From Methylibium sp035762065 (GTDB taxonomy: Bacteria > Pseudomonadota > Gammaproteobacteria > Burkholderiales > Burkholderiaceae_C), in the NCBI RefSeq assembly GCF_035762065.1, contig NZ_DASTPW010000048.1, positions 62,001-126,000 of the forward strand: DNA of 64,000 nt, given 5' to 3'. A program made the translations under genes and the position numbers. The notes beneath the pieces were generated by a model. It made no database searches. It worked only from the letters and a program-made list of their open reading frames with translations, and was not told the DNA's origin. Shown here one piece after another: positions 17,480 to 25,563 of the stretch. The first letter of the stretch is position 1, and each line of letters starts with the position of its first letter.

Positions 17480-18475
17480 TTACGCGTCAAGACCTGCGAT
17501 GGACGAGCAGGCCGCGCGGAGATCGCCCGGGAGCGACGCCTCGAAGGCCAGCGCGCGGGCTTCGACGGGATGCGCGAAGGCGAGCCGCCGTGCGTGCAGC
17601 GCCTGCCGCTCGAGCCCGAGCGCCGACCGGCCGCCGTAGAGCCGGTCGGCCACCAGCGGATGGCCACGGTGCGCAAGATGCACGCGGATCTGATGCGTCC
17701 GCCCGGTGTGCAGTCGGCATTCGAGGGCCGCGATGCCGTCGACTTCGCCCAGCACCTGCACGTCGGTGCGCGCCTCGCGCCCGTTCGCGGCGACGGCCAT
17801 CTTGACCCGCGAGACGGGATCGCGGCCGATCGGTGCATCGACGCTGAAGGCCTCGGGCCGCGGCCGGCCGTGCACCAGCGCGAGGTAGTGGCGCGCCACC
17901 TCGCGCGCGGCGATCGCACGGGCCAGCGCGGTCACCGCGGCCAGTGTCTTGCCGATGACCATCAGGCCGCTCGTGTCCTTGTCGAGCCGGTGCACGATGC
18001 CGGCGCGCGGCAAGGCCACGGCGTCGGCGTGGTGCGCGAGCAGCCCGTGCATCAGCGTGCCGCTCCAGTGGCCGGGCGCGGGGTGGACGACCAGGCCGGC
18101 CGGCTTGTCGAGCACCAGCAGGTGCTCGTCCTCGAACACGATCGCCAGCGCCATCGGCTCGGGCCGGACATCGGCCAGACGCTCGGGCAGCACCAACTCG
18201 ATCCCGACGGCCTCGCCGGCCTTCAGCCGCCGCGACGCGCTGCGCTGTTCGACGCCGTCGATGCCGACCCGGCCGGCCTCGATCAAGGTCTGCAGATGGC
18301 TGCGCGAGAACGCGGGGATGTGCGCGGCGAGCCAGCGATCGAGTCGCTGGCCGTGGCCGTCGATCCCGACATTCAATGCCTTCCGCTCGCTCGCGGAAGG
18401 GGCAGCGACGACGTCGTCCTCCTCCTCGCCGTACTTGGGCGCCGAAGCCTCGCTCGTATACTTTTTCGATGCCAT
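17480..18475 (-). CDS. rluD: 23S rRNA pseudouridine synthase RluD (RluA family)
   Basis: RluD modifies three uridines in helix 69 of 23S rRNA. The 331-residue product has an N-terminal S4 domain (RLDRWLAAHIPAFSRSHLQTLI) and the RluA-family catalytic motif HRLDKDTSGLM, in which the aspartate is catalytic, followed by the RTHQIRVHL motif. The start ATG 18475 overlaps the divergent bamD start. This divergent pairing with bamD is typical and favours RluD over RluC. The 202 bases between its stop and scpB hold no recognisable gene. Confidence 0.92.
   Translation of the reverse strand: MASKKYTSEASAPKYGEEEDDVVAAPSASERKALNVGIDGHGQRLDRWLAAHIPAFSRSHLQTLIEAGRVGIDGVEQRSASRRLKAGEAVGIELVLPERLADVRPEPMALAIVFEDEHLLVLDKPAGLVVHPAPGHWSGTLMHGLLAHHADAVALPRAGIVHRLDKDTSGLMVIGKTLAAVTALARAIAAREVARHYLALVHGRPRPEAFSVDAPIGRDPVSRVKMAVAANGREARTDVQVLGEVDGIAALECRLHTGRTHQIRVHLAHRGHPLVADRLYGGRSALGLERQALHARRLAFAHPVEARALAFEASLPGDLRAACSSIAGLDA
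18457..18462 (+). promoter_or_regulatory. Likely -10 of a leaderless bamD promoter
   Basis: TATACT (5 of 6 consensus) ends six bases before the bamD ATG at 18469, and TTGGGC at 18435-18440 sits 16 bases upstream as a possible -35. Transcription would start at or within a base of the ATG, giving a leaderless mRNA. No Shine-Dalgarno sequence precedes the ATG, which agrees. The promoter lies inside the rluD coding region. Confidence 0.55.
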
Positions 18476-19308
18476 GCCAGATCACGCAGCGCGGTGTTTT
18501 CCGCGGCCGTAAGTCCGTCGCCACGCTGGCGGCCGCAAGCGCTTTCGCGATTGTTGCCGGGCTCGCCGGCTGCAGCTCGTCGCCGAAGGACGAAACCGCC
18601 GGCAAGGCGACCGAGAAGATCTATGAGGAGGCGCGCGACGAAGCCAGCACCGGCAACTGGGATCGCGCGGTGAAGCTTTACGAGCGCGTCGAGGCCCGCC
18701 TCGCCGGCACGCAGCAGGCGCAGCAGGCGCAGCTCGACCTCGCCTATGCGTACTACAAGACCGGCGAGAAGGCGCAGGCGCTGTCGACGCTCGATCGCTT
18801 CATCAAGCTGCACCCGAGCAGCCCGGCGCTCGACTACGCCTACTACCTCCAGGGCCTGGTCAACTTCAACGAGAACTTGGGCTTGCTCGGCAGCATCACC
18901 CGGCAGGACCTTTCCGAACGGGACCAGCAGGCCGCGCGCGACGCCTACCAGAGCTTCCGGCAGATCACGACGCTGTTCCCCGATTCGAAGTACGCGCCCG
19001 ACGCCGGCCTTCGGATGAACTACATCGTCAACACGCTGGCGCAGTACGAGGTGCACGTCGCGCGCTACTACTACCGGCGCGGCGCCTACGTCGCCGCGGC
19101 CAACCGCGCGCAGCAGGCGGTGCAGGAGTTCCAGCGCGCGCCGGCCACCGAGGAAGCGCTGTACATCATGGGCCTGAGCTACGACAGGCTCGGCCTGACC
19201 CAGTTGCGTGACGACGCGCAGCGCGTGCTGACCAGCAACTTCCCGCAGTCGCGCTACGTTCGCGAAGGCTTCGCCGAGCCGACCAAGGCCTGGTGGCAGG
19301 TCTGGTAA
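18469..19308 (+). CDS. bamD: Outer membrane protein assembly lipoprotein BamD
   Basis: Essential lipoprotein of the BAM complex. The 279-residue product has a lipoprotein signal ending GLAGC (Cys35) and then five tetratricopeptide-like repeats (AYAYYKTGEKAQALSTLDRF; YYYRRGAYVAAANRAQQAVQ). The ATG at 18469 is the nearest in-frame start upstream of the signal peptide. It overlaps the rluD start on the opposite strand within seven bases (ATGCCAT). The signal peptide has a long basic N-region (QRGVFRGRKS). Confidence 0.95.
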   Translation: MPCQITQRGVFRGRKSVATLAAASAFAIVAGLAGCSSSPKDETAGKATEKIYEEARDEASTGNWDRAVKLYERVEARLAGTQQAQQAQLDLAYAYYKTGEKAQALSTLDRFIKLHPSSPALDYAYYLQGLVNFNENLGLLGSITRQDLSERDQQAARDAYQSFRQITTLFPDSKYAPDAGLRMNYIVNTLAQYEVHVARYYYRRGAYVAAANRAQQAVQEFQRAPATEEALYIMGLSYDRLGLTQLRDDAQRVLTSNFPQSRYVREGFAEPTKAWWQVW

Positions 19309-19329
19309 GCCGCGCCGGCCGCCGCGGGT

Positions 19330-21303
19330 TCAGCTCGACGCGATCTCGCGCAGCCAGGCCAGCGCGTCGTCACGATCGTCCAGTCGCGGCATCGGCGGTA
19401 GCGCGGCAAGAATGCGGCGGCCGTAGCCCATCGAACGCAGTCGCGGGTCGGCGATCACCAGCAGGCCGCGGTCGGTCTCGCTGCGGATCAGGCGGCCGGC
19501 GCCCTGCTTGATCGAGATGGCGGCCTCGGCGACGTAGTGTTCGCCGAAGGGGTCGCCACCGTCTTCCTCGATGCGCCTCACGCGCGCCTCGACCAGCGGA
19601 TCGTTCGGCGCCGGAAACGGCAGCTTGTCGATCAGCACGCATTGCAGCGCGTCGCCGGCGACGTCGATGCCTTCCCAGAAGCTCTGTGAGCCGACCAGCA
19701 CCGCGCGCGGTCGATCGACGAAGCGCTGCAAGAGCTGCCGTTTCGGCGCGCTGCCCTGCAGCAGCACCTCGATCGGCGGGGCCTCGTCGGCCAGCGCGTC
19801 TTGCAGCCGCTCGCCGATGCGCGTCATCGCGCGCAGGCTGGTGGTGAGCACGAAGCTGCGCCCGCCCGCGGCGCGCGCGCACGCGGCCGCCAGCTCGGCG
19901 ACCGCGTCGGCATGCGCCGGCTCGTTGGGCTTCGGGAAGCGCGCCGGCACATGCAGCCGCGCATGGCTCGCGTAGTCGAAGGGGCTGCCGATCTGCACCG
20001 TGGTCGCTTCGTCGAGCCCGGCCTGCGCGGTGAACCAGCGCAGCTTCGCTTCGCTGCCGAGCGTCGCCGAGGTGAAGACCCAGGCGCGCGAGCCGCTCGC
20101 GATCTGCTCGCGCATCGCATCGCGCACGTCGAGCGGCGACTCGACGAGCCGCAACCCGTAGCTCGAGCGATCGATCCAGCGCACCCGATCGCTCGCGCCC
20201 GCGGCGCCAAAGTGCGCGGCGCGCTTGGCGAGCGTGCGGCTGCGCTCGCCAAGCTTGTCGAGATCCGGTGAGGCGCCGGCGACCTGGTCGAGTGCCTGCG
20301 CGAGCGCCTCGCAAGCCGTGCCCAAGCGCTGCAGCGCGCCGCTGAACTCCGGCCGGCCGGCGAGATCGGCCCAGCGCGAGCGCTGGCCTGCGGCGCTCGC
20401 CTCGCCGGCCGCGAGCCGCAGCTCGCGCAGCGCGGTCTCGCAGGCCGATACCCGCTCGGCCCAGGGCTGCAGCCCGCGTGCTTGCGTCAGGCCGAGGTGC
20501 AGCACATCGCGCGCGAGATCGGCGACCTGCGCGCTCGCGAGCGTCTCGCCGAGGAAGCCGATGCCCGCGTCGGTGAGCTGGTGCGCCTCGTCGAAGATGA
20601 CCAGCTCGACGCTTGGCAGCAGCTCAGCGATGCCGGTCTCGCGCAGCCGAAGGTCGGCAAAGAACAGGTGGTGGTTGACGACGACGAGGTCGGCCGCCAT
20701 CGCCTCGCGCCGCGCCTTCAGCACGTGGCAGGCGCGGTACTCGGGGCAGTCGCTGCCGAGGCAGTTCTCGCGCGTCGAGGTCACCAGCGGGATCGCCGAC
20801 GAGCGTTCGTCGAGGCCGTCGAGCTCGGCGAGGTCGCCGGTGGCCGTGCCCGGCGCCCAGGTCTCGATGCGGGCGATCGTGCGCAGCGCGAAGCGGTCGC
20901 CGGCGAGCGCCGACGATCGCGCATGCTTCAGCCGATGCAGGCACAAGTAACTCGCGCGGCCCTTCAACAGCGCGGCGGTCAGCGGCAGCGCCAGGCTTGC
21001 ACGCAGCCGCGGCAGGTCGCGCAGGAAGAGCTGATCCTGCAGGCTCTTGGTGGCGGTGCTGACCAGCGTGCGCCGGCCCGAGAGCAGCGCCGGCACGAGG
21101 TAGGCGAAGGTCTTGCCGACGCCTGTGCCCGCCTCGACGGCCAGCACGTCTGCACGCTCGATGGCACCGACCACCGCCTCGGCCATCCGCGTCTGCGCCT
21201 CGCGCGGCCGGTAGCCGGGGTCGGCCGCGTGCAGCGGCCCGCCGAAAGCGAAGGCTTCATCGACGGCGGCCTGCAGCGCAGAGCGCGCCGGGGCGCCGCT
21301 CAT
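19330..21303 (-). CDS. DinG/YoaA-family ATP-dependent DNA helicase
   Basis: Superfamily 2 iron-sulfur DNA helicase related to DinG and YoaA, which act in replication-fork and damage repair. The 657-residue product has Walker A AGTGVGKT (58-65), a DEAH box (IFDEAHQL) and helicase motif VI QGAGRLIRSETDRG. Four cysteines between motifs Ia and II (YLCLHR, then CLGSDCPEYRACH) match the XPD/DinG 4Fe-4S pattern. Length fits YoaA better than DinG. ATG 21303 overlaps the ydcH stop by 4 bases. Confidence 0.92.
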   Translation of the reverse strand: MSGAPARSALQAAVDEAFAFGGPLHAADPGYRPREAQTRMAEAVVGAIERADVLAVEAGTGVGKTFAYLVPALLSGRRTLVSTATKSLQDQLFLRDLPRLRASLALPLTAALLKGRASYLCLHRLKHARSSALAGDRFALRTIARIETWAPGTATGDLAELDGLDERSSAIPLVTSTRENCLGSDCPEYRACHVLKARREAMAADLVVVNHHLFFADLRLRETGIAELLPSVELVIFDEAHQLTDAGIGFLGETLASAQVADLARDVLHLGLTQARGLQPWAERVSACETALRELRLAAGEASAAGQRSRWADLAGRPEFSGALQRLGTACEALAQALDQVAGASPDLDKLGERSRTLAKRAAHFGAAGASDRVRWIDRSSYGLRLVESPLDVRDAMREQIASGSRAWVFTSATLGSEAKLRWFTAQAGLDEATTVQIGSPFDYASHARLHVPARFPKPNEPAHADAVAELAAACARAAGGRSFVLTTSLRAMTRIGERLQDALADEAPPIEVLLQGSAPKRQLLQRFVDRPRAVLVGSQSFWEGIDVAGDALQCVLIDKLPFPAPNDPLVEARVRRIEEDGGDPFGEHYVAEAAISIKQGAGRLIRSETDRGLLVIADPRLRSMGYGRRILAALPPMPRLDDRDDALAWLREIASS

Positions 21304-21506
21304 GCCGGCTCGGGAGGGCTCAGCTGCAGCTCGAGCCGGGCGATCTGGTCGCGCAGCCCGAGGCGGCGCTTCTTCAAGCGGCGCAGGCTCAGTTCGTCGA
21401 GATTCGCCGGCGCGAGCATCGCGCGGTCGATCAGATCGTCGAGGTCGCCGTGCTCGATGCGCAGCTCGATCAGGCGGCGTTGCGGCGAATGCAGGTTGTC
21501 GTCCAT
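21300..21506 (-). CDS. YdcH/DUF465 family small protein
   Basis: A 68-residue, highly charged helical protein with the DUF465 features: an N-terminal HGDLDDLIDRA-like segment and the C-terminal LRRLKKRRLGLRDQIARLEL, where the Leu-Lys-Lys-Arg stretch is typical. The function of the family is unknown. ATG 21506 is preceded by GGAGG. The gene is translationally coupled to the downstream helicase by an ATGA overlap, so both probably respond to the same promoter. Confidence 0.85.
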   Translation of the reverse strand: MDDNLHSPQRRLIELRIEHGDLDDLIDRAMLAPANLDELSLRRLKKRRLGLRDQIARLELQLSPPEPA

Positions 21507-21581
21507 CGTCCTCCGGCGCTCGGTCGTGCCATCGAATGCAGTTCGCCGACGATTCCTGCTCACGTGGTGCGCAAGGCGACC

Positions 21582-21589
21582 AGTATAGT
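21582..21589. promoter_or_regulatory. Shared bidirectional -10 core between ydcH and the PP2C gene
   Basis: AGTATAGT holds TATAGT on the plus strand (21584-21589) and TATACT on the minus strand (21587-21582). The plus hexamer ends seven bases before the PP2C ATG and so predicts a leaderless transcript. The minus hexamer would start ydcH mRNA near 21575 with a leader of about 70 bases that carries GGAGG. No clear -35 is visible on either side. The two RNA polymerases could not occupy it together. Confidence 0.45.
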
Positions 21590-21596
21590 TTTCGGC

Positions 21597-22367
21597 ATGC
21601 CCACCACCGCCCCTGCCGGCTACCGGCTCGCCGCCGCCACCGGCCTGCATCGCGGCGATCGCGCCTACCAGCAGGATCAGGTTTCGGTGCTCCCGCATGC
21701 GCGCGTCCCCGGCTGCCTGCTCGCGGTGGTCGCCGACGGCATGGGCGGCAAGAGCGGCGGGCGCAAAGCCGCCGACCAGGTGCAATTGACGGCGCAGCAA
21801 CTGTTCGAGCGCTACACGCCAAGCCGCGACGACCCGGCCGAGACGCTGAAGCAGCTCGTCGTCGAATCGCATCTGATGATCAAGCTGACCGCGATCACCG
21901 CGGAGGAAGAGCCCCACAGCACGATCGCCGCTCTGCTGGTCAGCCCTTCGCGAGCCTGCTCGATCATCCATGCGGGCGATTCCCGCATCTACCACTTCCG
22001 CGGCGCCGAGATGCTCTCGCGCACCAAGGACCATTCCTTCGTGCAGCGCCTCGTCGACGAGGGCCAGATCACCGAGGAAGAAGCCAACGCGCATCCGCAG
22101 TCGAACCTGCTGACCGGCTGCCTCGGCACGCAGCAGGATCCACCGATCACGCTGGCGAACATCGAGCATCTGGAGGTCGGGGACACGCTGCTCGTCTGCA
22201 GCGACGGCCTGTGGCACTACTTCACCCCGCGCGAGCTCGCGGCAATCGTGCAGGCCCTGCCGCCGCGCGATGCGAGCGAGATGCTGGTCGCGAAGGCGCG
22301 CCAGCGCGCCCGCGGCGGCGGCGACAACCTGTCGCTCGCGATCATCCGGGTGGAAGACCTGGCTTGA
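21597..22367 (+). CDS. PP2C-family serine/threonine protein phosphatase
   Basis: A 256-residue metal-dependent phosphatase of the PPM/PP2C type. Visible motifs are RAYQQDQ near the N-terminus, VVADGMGGKSGG with the metal-binding aspartate, IIHAGDSRIYHFR, CSDGLWHY and GGGDNLSLAI. All aspartates needed for the two-metal site appear present. No partner kinase is in the window. The ATG at 21597 has no Shine-Dalgarno sequence but a -10-like TATAGT seven bases upstream, so the mRNA is predicted to be leaderless. Confidence 0.9.
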   Translation: MPTTAPAGYRLAAATGLHRGDRAYQQDQVSVLPHARVPGCLLAVVADGMGGKSGGRKAADQVQLTAQQLFERYTPSRDDPAETLKQLVVESHLMIKLTAITAEEEPHSTIAALLVSPSRACSIIHAGDSRIYHFRGAEMLSRTKDHSFVQRLVDEGQITEEEANAHPQSNLLTGCLGTQQDPPITLANIEHLEVGDTLLVCSDGLWHYFTPRELAAIVQALPPRDASEMLVAKARQRARGGGDNLSLAIIRVEDLA

Positions 22368-22407
22368 GCCAACCGTTCGCGGTCGCCGCGGACGGGTGCA
22401 CACAGGA

Positions 22408-23001
22408 TCAGCGCGGCGCCGGCGCGCCCGTGACCGGCGGCAGCGGCGCGGCGCTCTTGCCCGAGCGCCGGCGTTCGGCCTCACGACGCAGCGCTTCGTC
22501 CTTCTTGCGCCCAGCCTCGCGCAAGCGCGCGTCGTAGCGTGCGGCTTCGGCGGCTTCGTCGGGCTTGGGACGCGGCGGCTTCGCGGCAGGCGGCGCGCTG
22601 GCGGCAGGCAGCAAGGGCGCTCGCCGGGCCACGCCTTGGCGGCGCTCGGCCGGTTCCTGCGCCGGCACCAGCGACAAGGACGGCGGCGTGCCGCTCGCCC
22701 GCTGCTGTTTCGCGTCGATGCGCGCCTGCCGAGCGGCGGCGCGCTGGCGGCGCTCACGGTCGTCGAGCTCGGCTTCGCGCGTCTGCAAGGCGGTGAGCGC
22801 TTCGCGCCGCGTCGCCTGCGCGGCTTCGACGCAGGACGTCACGGCGAATTGCTGGCGGCACTCGCGTTCGCGCGCCGCGTACTCCGCCTGGGCGCGTTGG
22901 CGCGCTGCGGCGATCTCGCCCCGCTCGGCGTCGGCGGCCGCCGCACGCCCGCCGGCCAGCAGCGCGGCGAGCGAGACGACCGCTGCAAGCCGATGCCGCA
23001 T
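22408..23001 (-). CDS. Exported coiled-coil protein of unknown function
   Basis: No function recognised. The 197-residue product has a cleavable-looking signal peptide (LAAVVSLAALLAGGRAAAADA), then a charged helical region about 30-110 very rich in Ala, Arg, Glu and Gln with two cysteines, C48 and C57, spaced CRQQFAVTSC, followed by a Pro-rich linker and another Arg/Glu-rich helix (RLREAGRKKDEALRREAERR). The two cysteines could form a disulfide in the periplasm. ATG 23001 overlaps the zapE stop by one base, so it is probably translated together with zapE. Confidence 0.75.
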   Translation of the reverse strand: MRHRLAAVVSLAALLAGGRAAAADAERGEIAAARQRAQAEYAARERECRQQFAVTSCVEAAQATRREALTALQTREAELDDRERRQRAAARQARIDAKQQRASGTPPSLSLVPAQEPAERRQGVARRAPLLPAASAPPAAKPPRPKPDEAAEAARYDARLREAGRKKDEALRREAERRRSGKSAAPLPPVTGAPAPR

Positions 23002-24098
23002 CACGTCAGCGCCACGTCCACCTCGCGCCGGGCCTGCGCGAGGTACTCGGGCGACTGCATCTCGATCAGCCGCGACACCGTGCGCGGGAACTCGTGCACC
23101 AGCGGGCCTTCGGTGTAGAGCTTCTGGGGCGGCACCGCCGCGGAGATCACCAGCTTCACGCGACGATCGTAGAGCACGTCCACCAGCCAGGTGAAGCGCC
23201 GCGCGGGCGAGGCGAGCCGGGGCGACATCGCCGGCACGTCGGACACGATCACCGTGTGGAAGCGCGCCGCGAGCTCGAGGTAATCGTTCTGCGAGCGTGG
23301 GCCTGCGCACAGCATCTCGAAGTCAAACCACACCACACCGCCGGCGCGGCGCTTCGCGCGCAGCTCGCGCTGCTCGATGTGCAGCAGCGGCGACTCGTCG
23401 CGCGTCTCGGCCAGCCGCTCGAAGTTGGCCAGCAGCGCGGCGTCGGCCTCGGCTCCGAGCGGCACGTGGTACAGCTGCAGCGCATCGAGCGTGCGCTGCC
23501 GGTAGTCGGTGCCGGCATCGACGTTGATGACCTCGAGCCGCTCGTTCAGCAGCTCGATCGCCGGCAGGATCCGGTCGCGATGCAGGCCGTTCGGGTAGAG
23601 CCCGTCCGGCGGGAAGTTCGAGGTGGTGACGAAGCTGACGCGGTGCTCGAACAGCGCGGCCAGCAGGCGGTGCAGGATCATCGCGTCGGTCACGTCGGCG
23701 ATGTGGAACTCGTCGAAGCAGATCAGCCGGAAGCGCCGCGCGATGCGCGCGCCAAGTTCGTCGAGCGGGTCGGCCTGCCCCTTGAGCTCCTGCAGTTCGC
23801 GGTGCACCTCGCGCATGAACTCGTGGAAGTGCAGCCGCGTCTTTCGCGTCAGCGGCACCGAGTGGAAGAAGCAGTCCATCAGGAAGCTCTTCCCGCGCCC
23901 GACGCCGCCCCACATGTAGACGCCGCGGGGGATGGGTGGACGGCGCAGCAGCTTCGTGACCGCGTTGCCGCGGCGTGCCTTGTAGTCGGCCCACTCGCGC
24001 TCGCAGCGTTCGAGCGCGTCGAGCGCGCGAAGCTGCGCCGCGTCGCTGTGGTAGCCGCGCTCGGCGAGGCTCTGCTCGTAGAACCCGCGGACCGTCAC
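23001..24098 (-). CDS. zapE: Cell division protein ZapE (AFG1-like ATPase)
   Basis: ZapE is a peripheral ATPase that joins the Z-ring late in division and destabilises FtsZ polymers. The 365-residue product has Walker A GGVGRGKSFLMD, Walker B RLICFDEFHIAD and the VTTSNFPPDGLY segment of the AFG1 family. The start is GTG 24098 (MTVRGFYEQSLAERGY). It follows lpdA by 19 bases, the usual betaproteobacterial odhAB-lpdA-zapE order. Confidence 0.94.
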   Translation of the reverse strand: MTVRGFYEQSLAERGYHSDAAQLRALDALERCEREWADYKARRGNAVTKLLRRPPIPRGVYMWGGVGRGKSFLMDCFFHSVPLTRKTRLHFHEFMREVHRELQELKGQADPLDELGARIARRFRLICFDEFHIADVTDAMILHRLLAALFEHRVSFVTTSNFPPDGLYPNGLHRDRILPAIELLNERLEVINVDAGTDYRQRTLDALQLYHVPLGAEADAALLANFERLAETRDESPLLHIEQRELRAKRRAGGVVWFDFEMLCAGPRSQNDYLELAARFHTVIVSDVPAMSPRLASPARRFTWLVDVLYDRRVKLVISAAVPPQKLYTEGPLVHEFPRTVSRLIEMQSPEYLAQARREVDVALT

Positions 24099-24117
24099 TG
24101 CTCGCGGCCCGGCGGCA

Positions 24118-25548
24118 TCAGAAGTTCAGCGTGCGCTTGTCCACCGCCAGCGCGGCTTCCTTCGTCGCTTCGCTCAACGAGGGATGCGCATGGCAGATGC
24201 GCGCGATGTCCTCGGCACTGGCCCGGAACTCCATCGCGACGACGGCTTCCGCGATCAGCTCGCTGGCCATCGGGCCGACGATGTGCACGCCGAGGATCTC
24301 GTCGGTCTTCGCGTCGGCGAGGAACTTCACCATGCCGGTCGTGTCGCCCAGCGCACGCGCGCGGCCGTTCGCCATGAACGGGAAGCTGCCTGCCTTGTAG
24401 GCGCGCCCAGCGGCCTTCAACTGCTGCTCGGTCTGGCCGACCCAAGCGATCTCAGGCGAGGTGTAGATCACCCACGGGATGGTGTTGAAGTTGACGTGCC
24501 CGTGCTGGCCCGCGATGCGCTCGGCCACCGCGACGCCCTCTTCTTCCGCCTTGTGCGCAAGCATCGGGCCGCGCACCACGTCGCCCACCGCCCAGACGTT
24601 CGGCAGGTTCGTCCGGCAGTCGCCGTCGACGACGATCGCACCGCGTTCGTCGAGCTTCAGGCCGACGGCTTCGGCGTTCAGACCGACGGTGTTCGGCACG
24701 CGGCCGATCGAGACGATCAGCTTGTCCACCTCGAGCTTCTGCTCGCCGCCCTTGGCATCGGTGTAGGCCACCGCCACGCCCTTCTTGCCCGCCTTCACCT
24801 CGCCGATCTTCACGCCGAGTTCGATCTTCAGACCCTGCTTGTCGAACGCCTTCTTGGCTTCCTTCGCGATCTGCTGGTCAACCGCGCCGAGGAAGTCCGG
24901 CAGCGCCTCGAGCACCGTGACATCCGCGCCGAGCCGGCGCCAGACCGAGCCCATCTCGAGGCCGATCACGCCGGCGCCGATCAAGCCCAGCTTCTTGGGC
25001 ACCGCCGGCATGCGCAGCGCGCCGTCGTTGCTGAGGACGGACTCCTCGTCGAAGGGCGCACCGGGCAGCGCGCGCGCGTTAGAGCCGGTCGCGACGATGA
25101 CGTGCTTCGCGAAGATCGTTGCCTCGGTCGGCGCGCTGACGTGGATCTCATAGCCGCTCTCGCCCGCCTTCGCGAACGAGCCGCGGCCGTGGAAGAAGCT
25201 GACCTTGTTCTTCTTGAACAGGTAGAGGATGCCGTCGTTGTTCTGCTTCACCACGCCGTCCTTGCGCCCGAGCATCTTCGCGATATCGATGCGCAAGTCC
25301 GAAAGGCCGATGCCGTGGTCGGCGAAGGCGTGGCCGGCGTGCTCGAAGTGCTCGCTCGACTGCAGCAGCGCCTTGCTCGGGATGCAGCCGACGTTGGTGC
25401 AGGTCCCGCCCGGCGCGGGGCCGCCCTTGTCGTTCTTCCATTCGTCGATGCATGCGGTGGCGAAGCCCAGCTGTGCCGCGCGGATCGCGGCGATGTAGCC
25501 GCCGGGGCCGCCGCCGATGACGATGACGTCGAATTGTTTGCCGCTCAT
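24118..25548 (-). CDS. lpdA: Dihydrolipoyl dehydrogenase (E3)
   Basis: FAD flavoprotein that reoxidises dihydrolipoamide and reduces NAD. The 476-residue protein has an N-terminal Rossmann motif GGGPGGYIAA, the redox-active disulfide CTNVGC, a second nucleotide motif GAGVIGLEMGSVW and the C-terminal dimer interface with CHAHPSLSEA, where the His-x-His-Pro motif contains the catalytic base. It is 15 bases after odhB and should supply E3 to the 2-oxoglutarate dehydrogenase complex. Confidence 0.97.
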   Translation of the reverse strand: MSGKQFDVIVIGGGPGGYIAAIRAAQLGFATACIDEWKNDKGGPAPGGTCTNVGCIPSKALLQSSEHFEHAGHAFADHGIGLSDLRIDIAKMLGRKDGVVKQNNDGILYLFKKNKVSFFHGRGSFAKAGESGYEIHVSAPTEATIFAKHVIVATGSNARALPGAPFDEESVLSNDGALRMPAVPKKLGLIGAGVIGLEMGSVWRRLGADVTVLEALPDFLGAVDQQIAKEAKKAFDKQGLKIELGVKIGEVKAGKKGVAVAYTDAKGGEQKLEVDKLIVSIGRVPNTVGLNAEAVGLKLDERGAIVVDGDCRTNLPNVWAVGDVVRGPMLAHKAEEEGVAVAERIAGQHGHVNFNTIPWVIYTSPEIAWVGQTEQQLKAAGRAYKAGSFPFMANGRARALGDTTGMVKFLADAKTDEILGVHIVGPMASELIAEAVVAMEFRASAEDIARICHAHPSLSEATKEAALAVDKRTLNF

Positions 25549-25563
25549 GTTCGTCGTCCCCGA

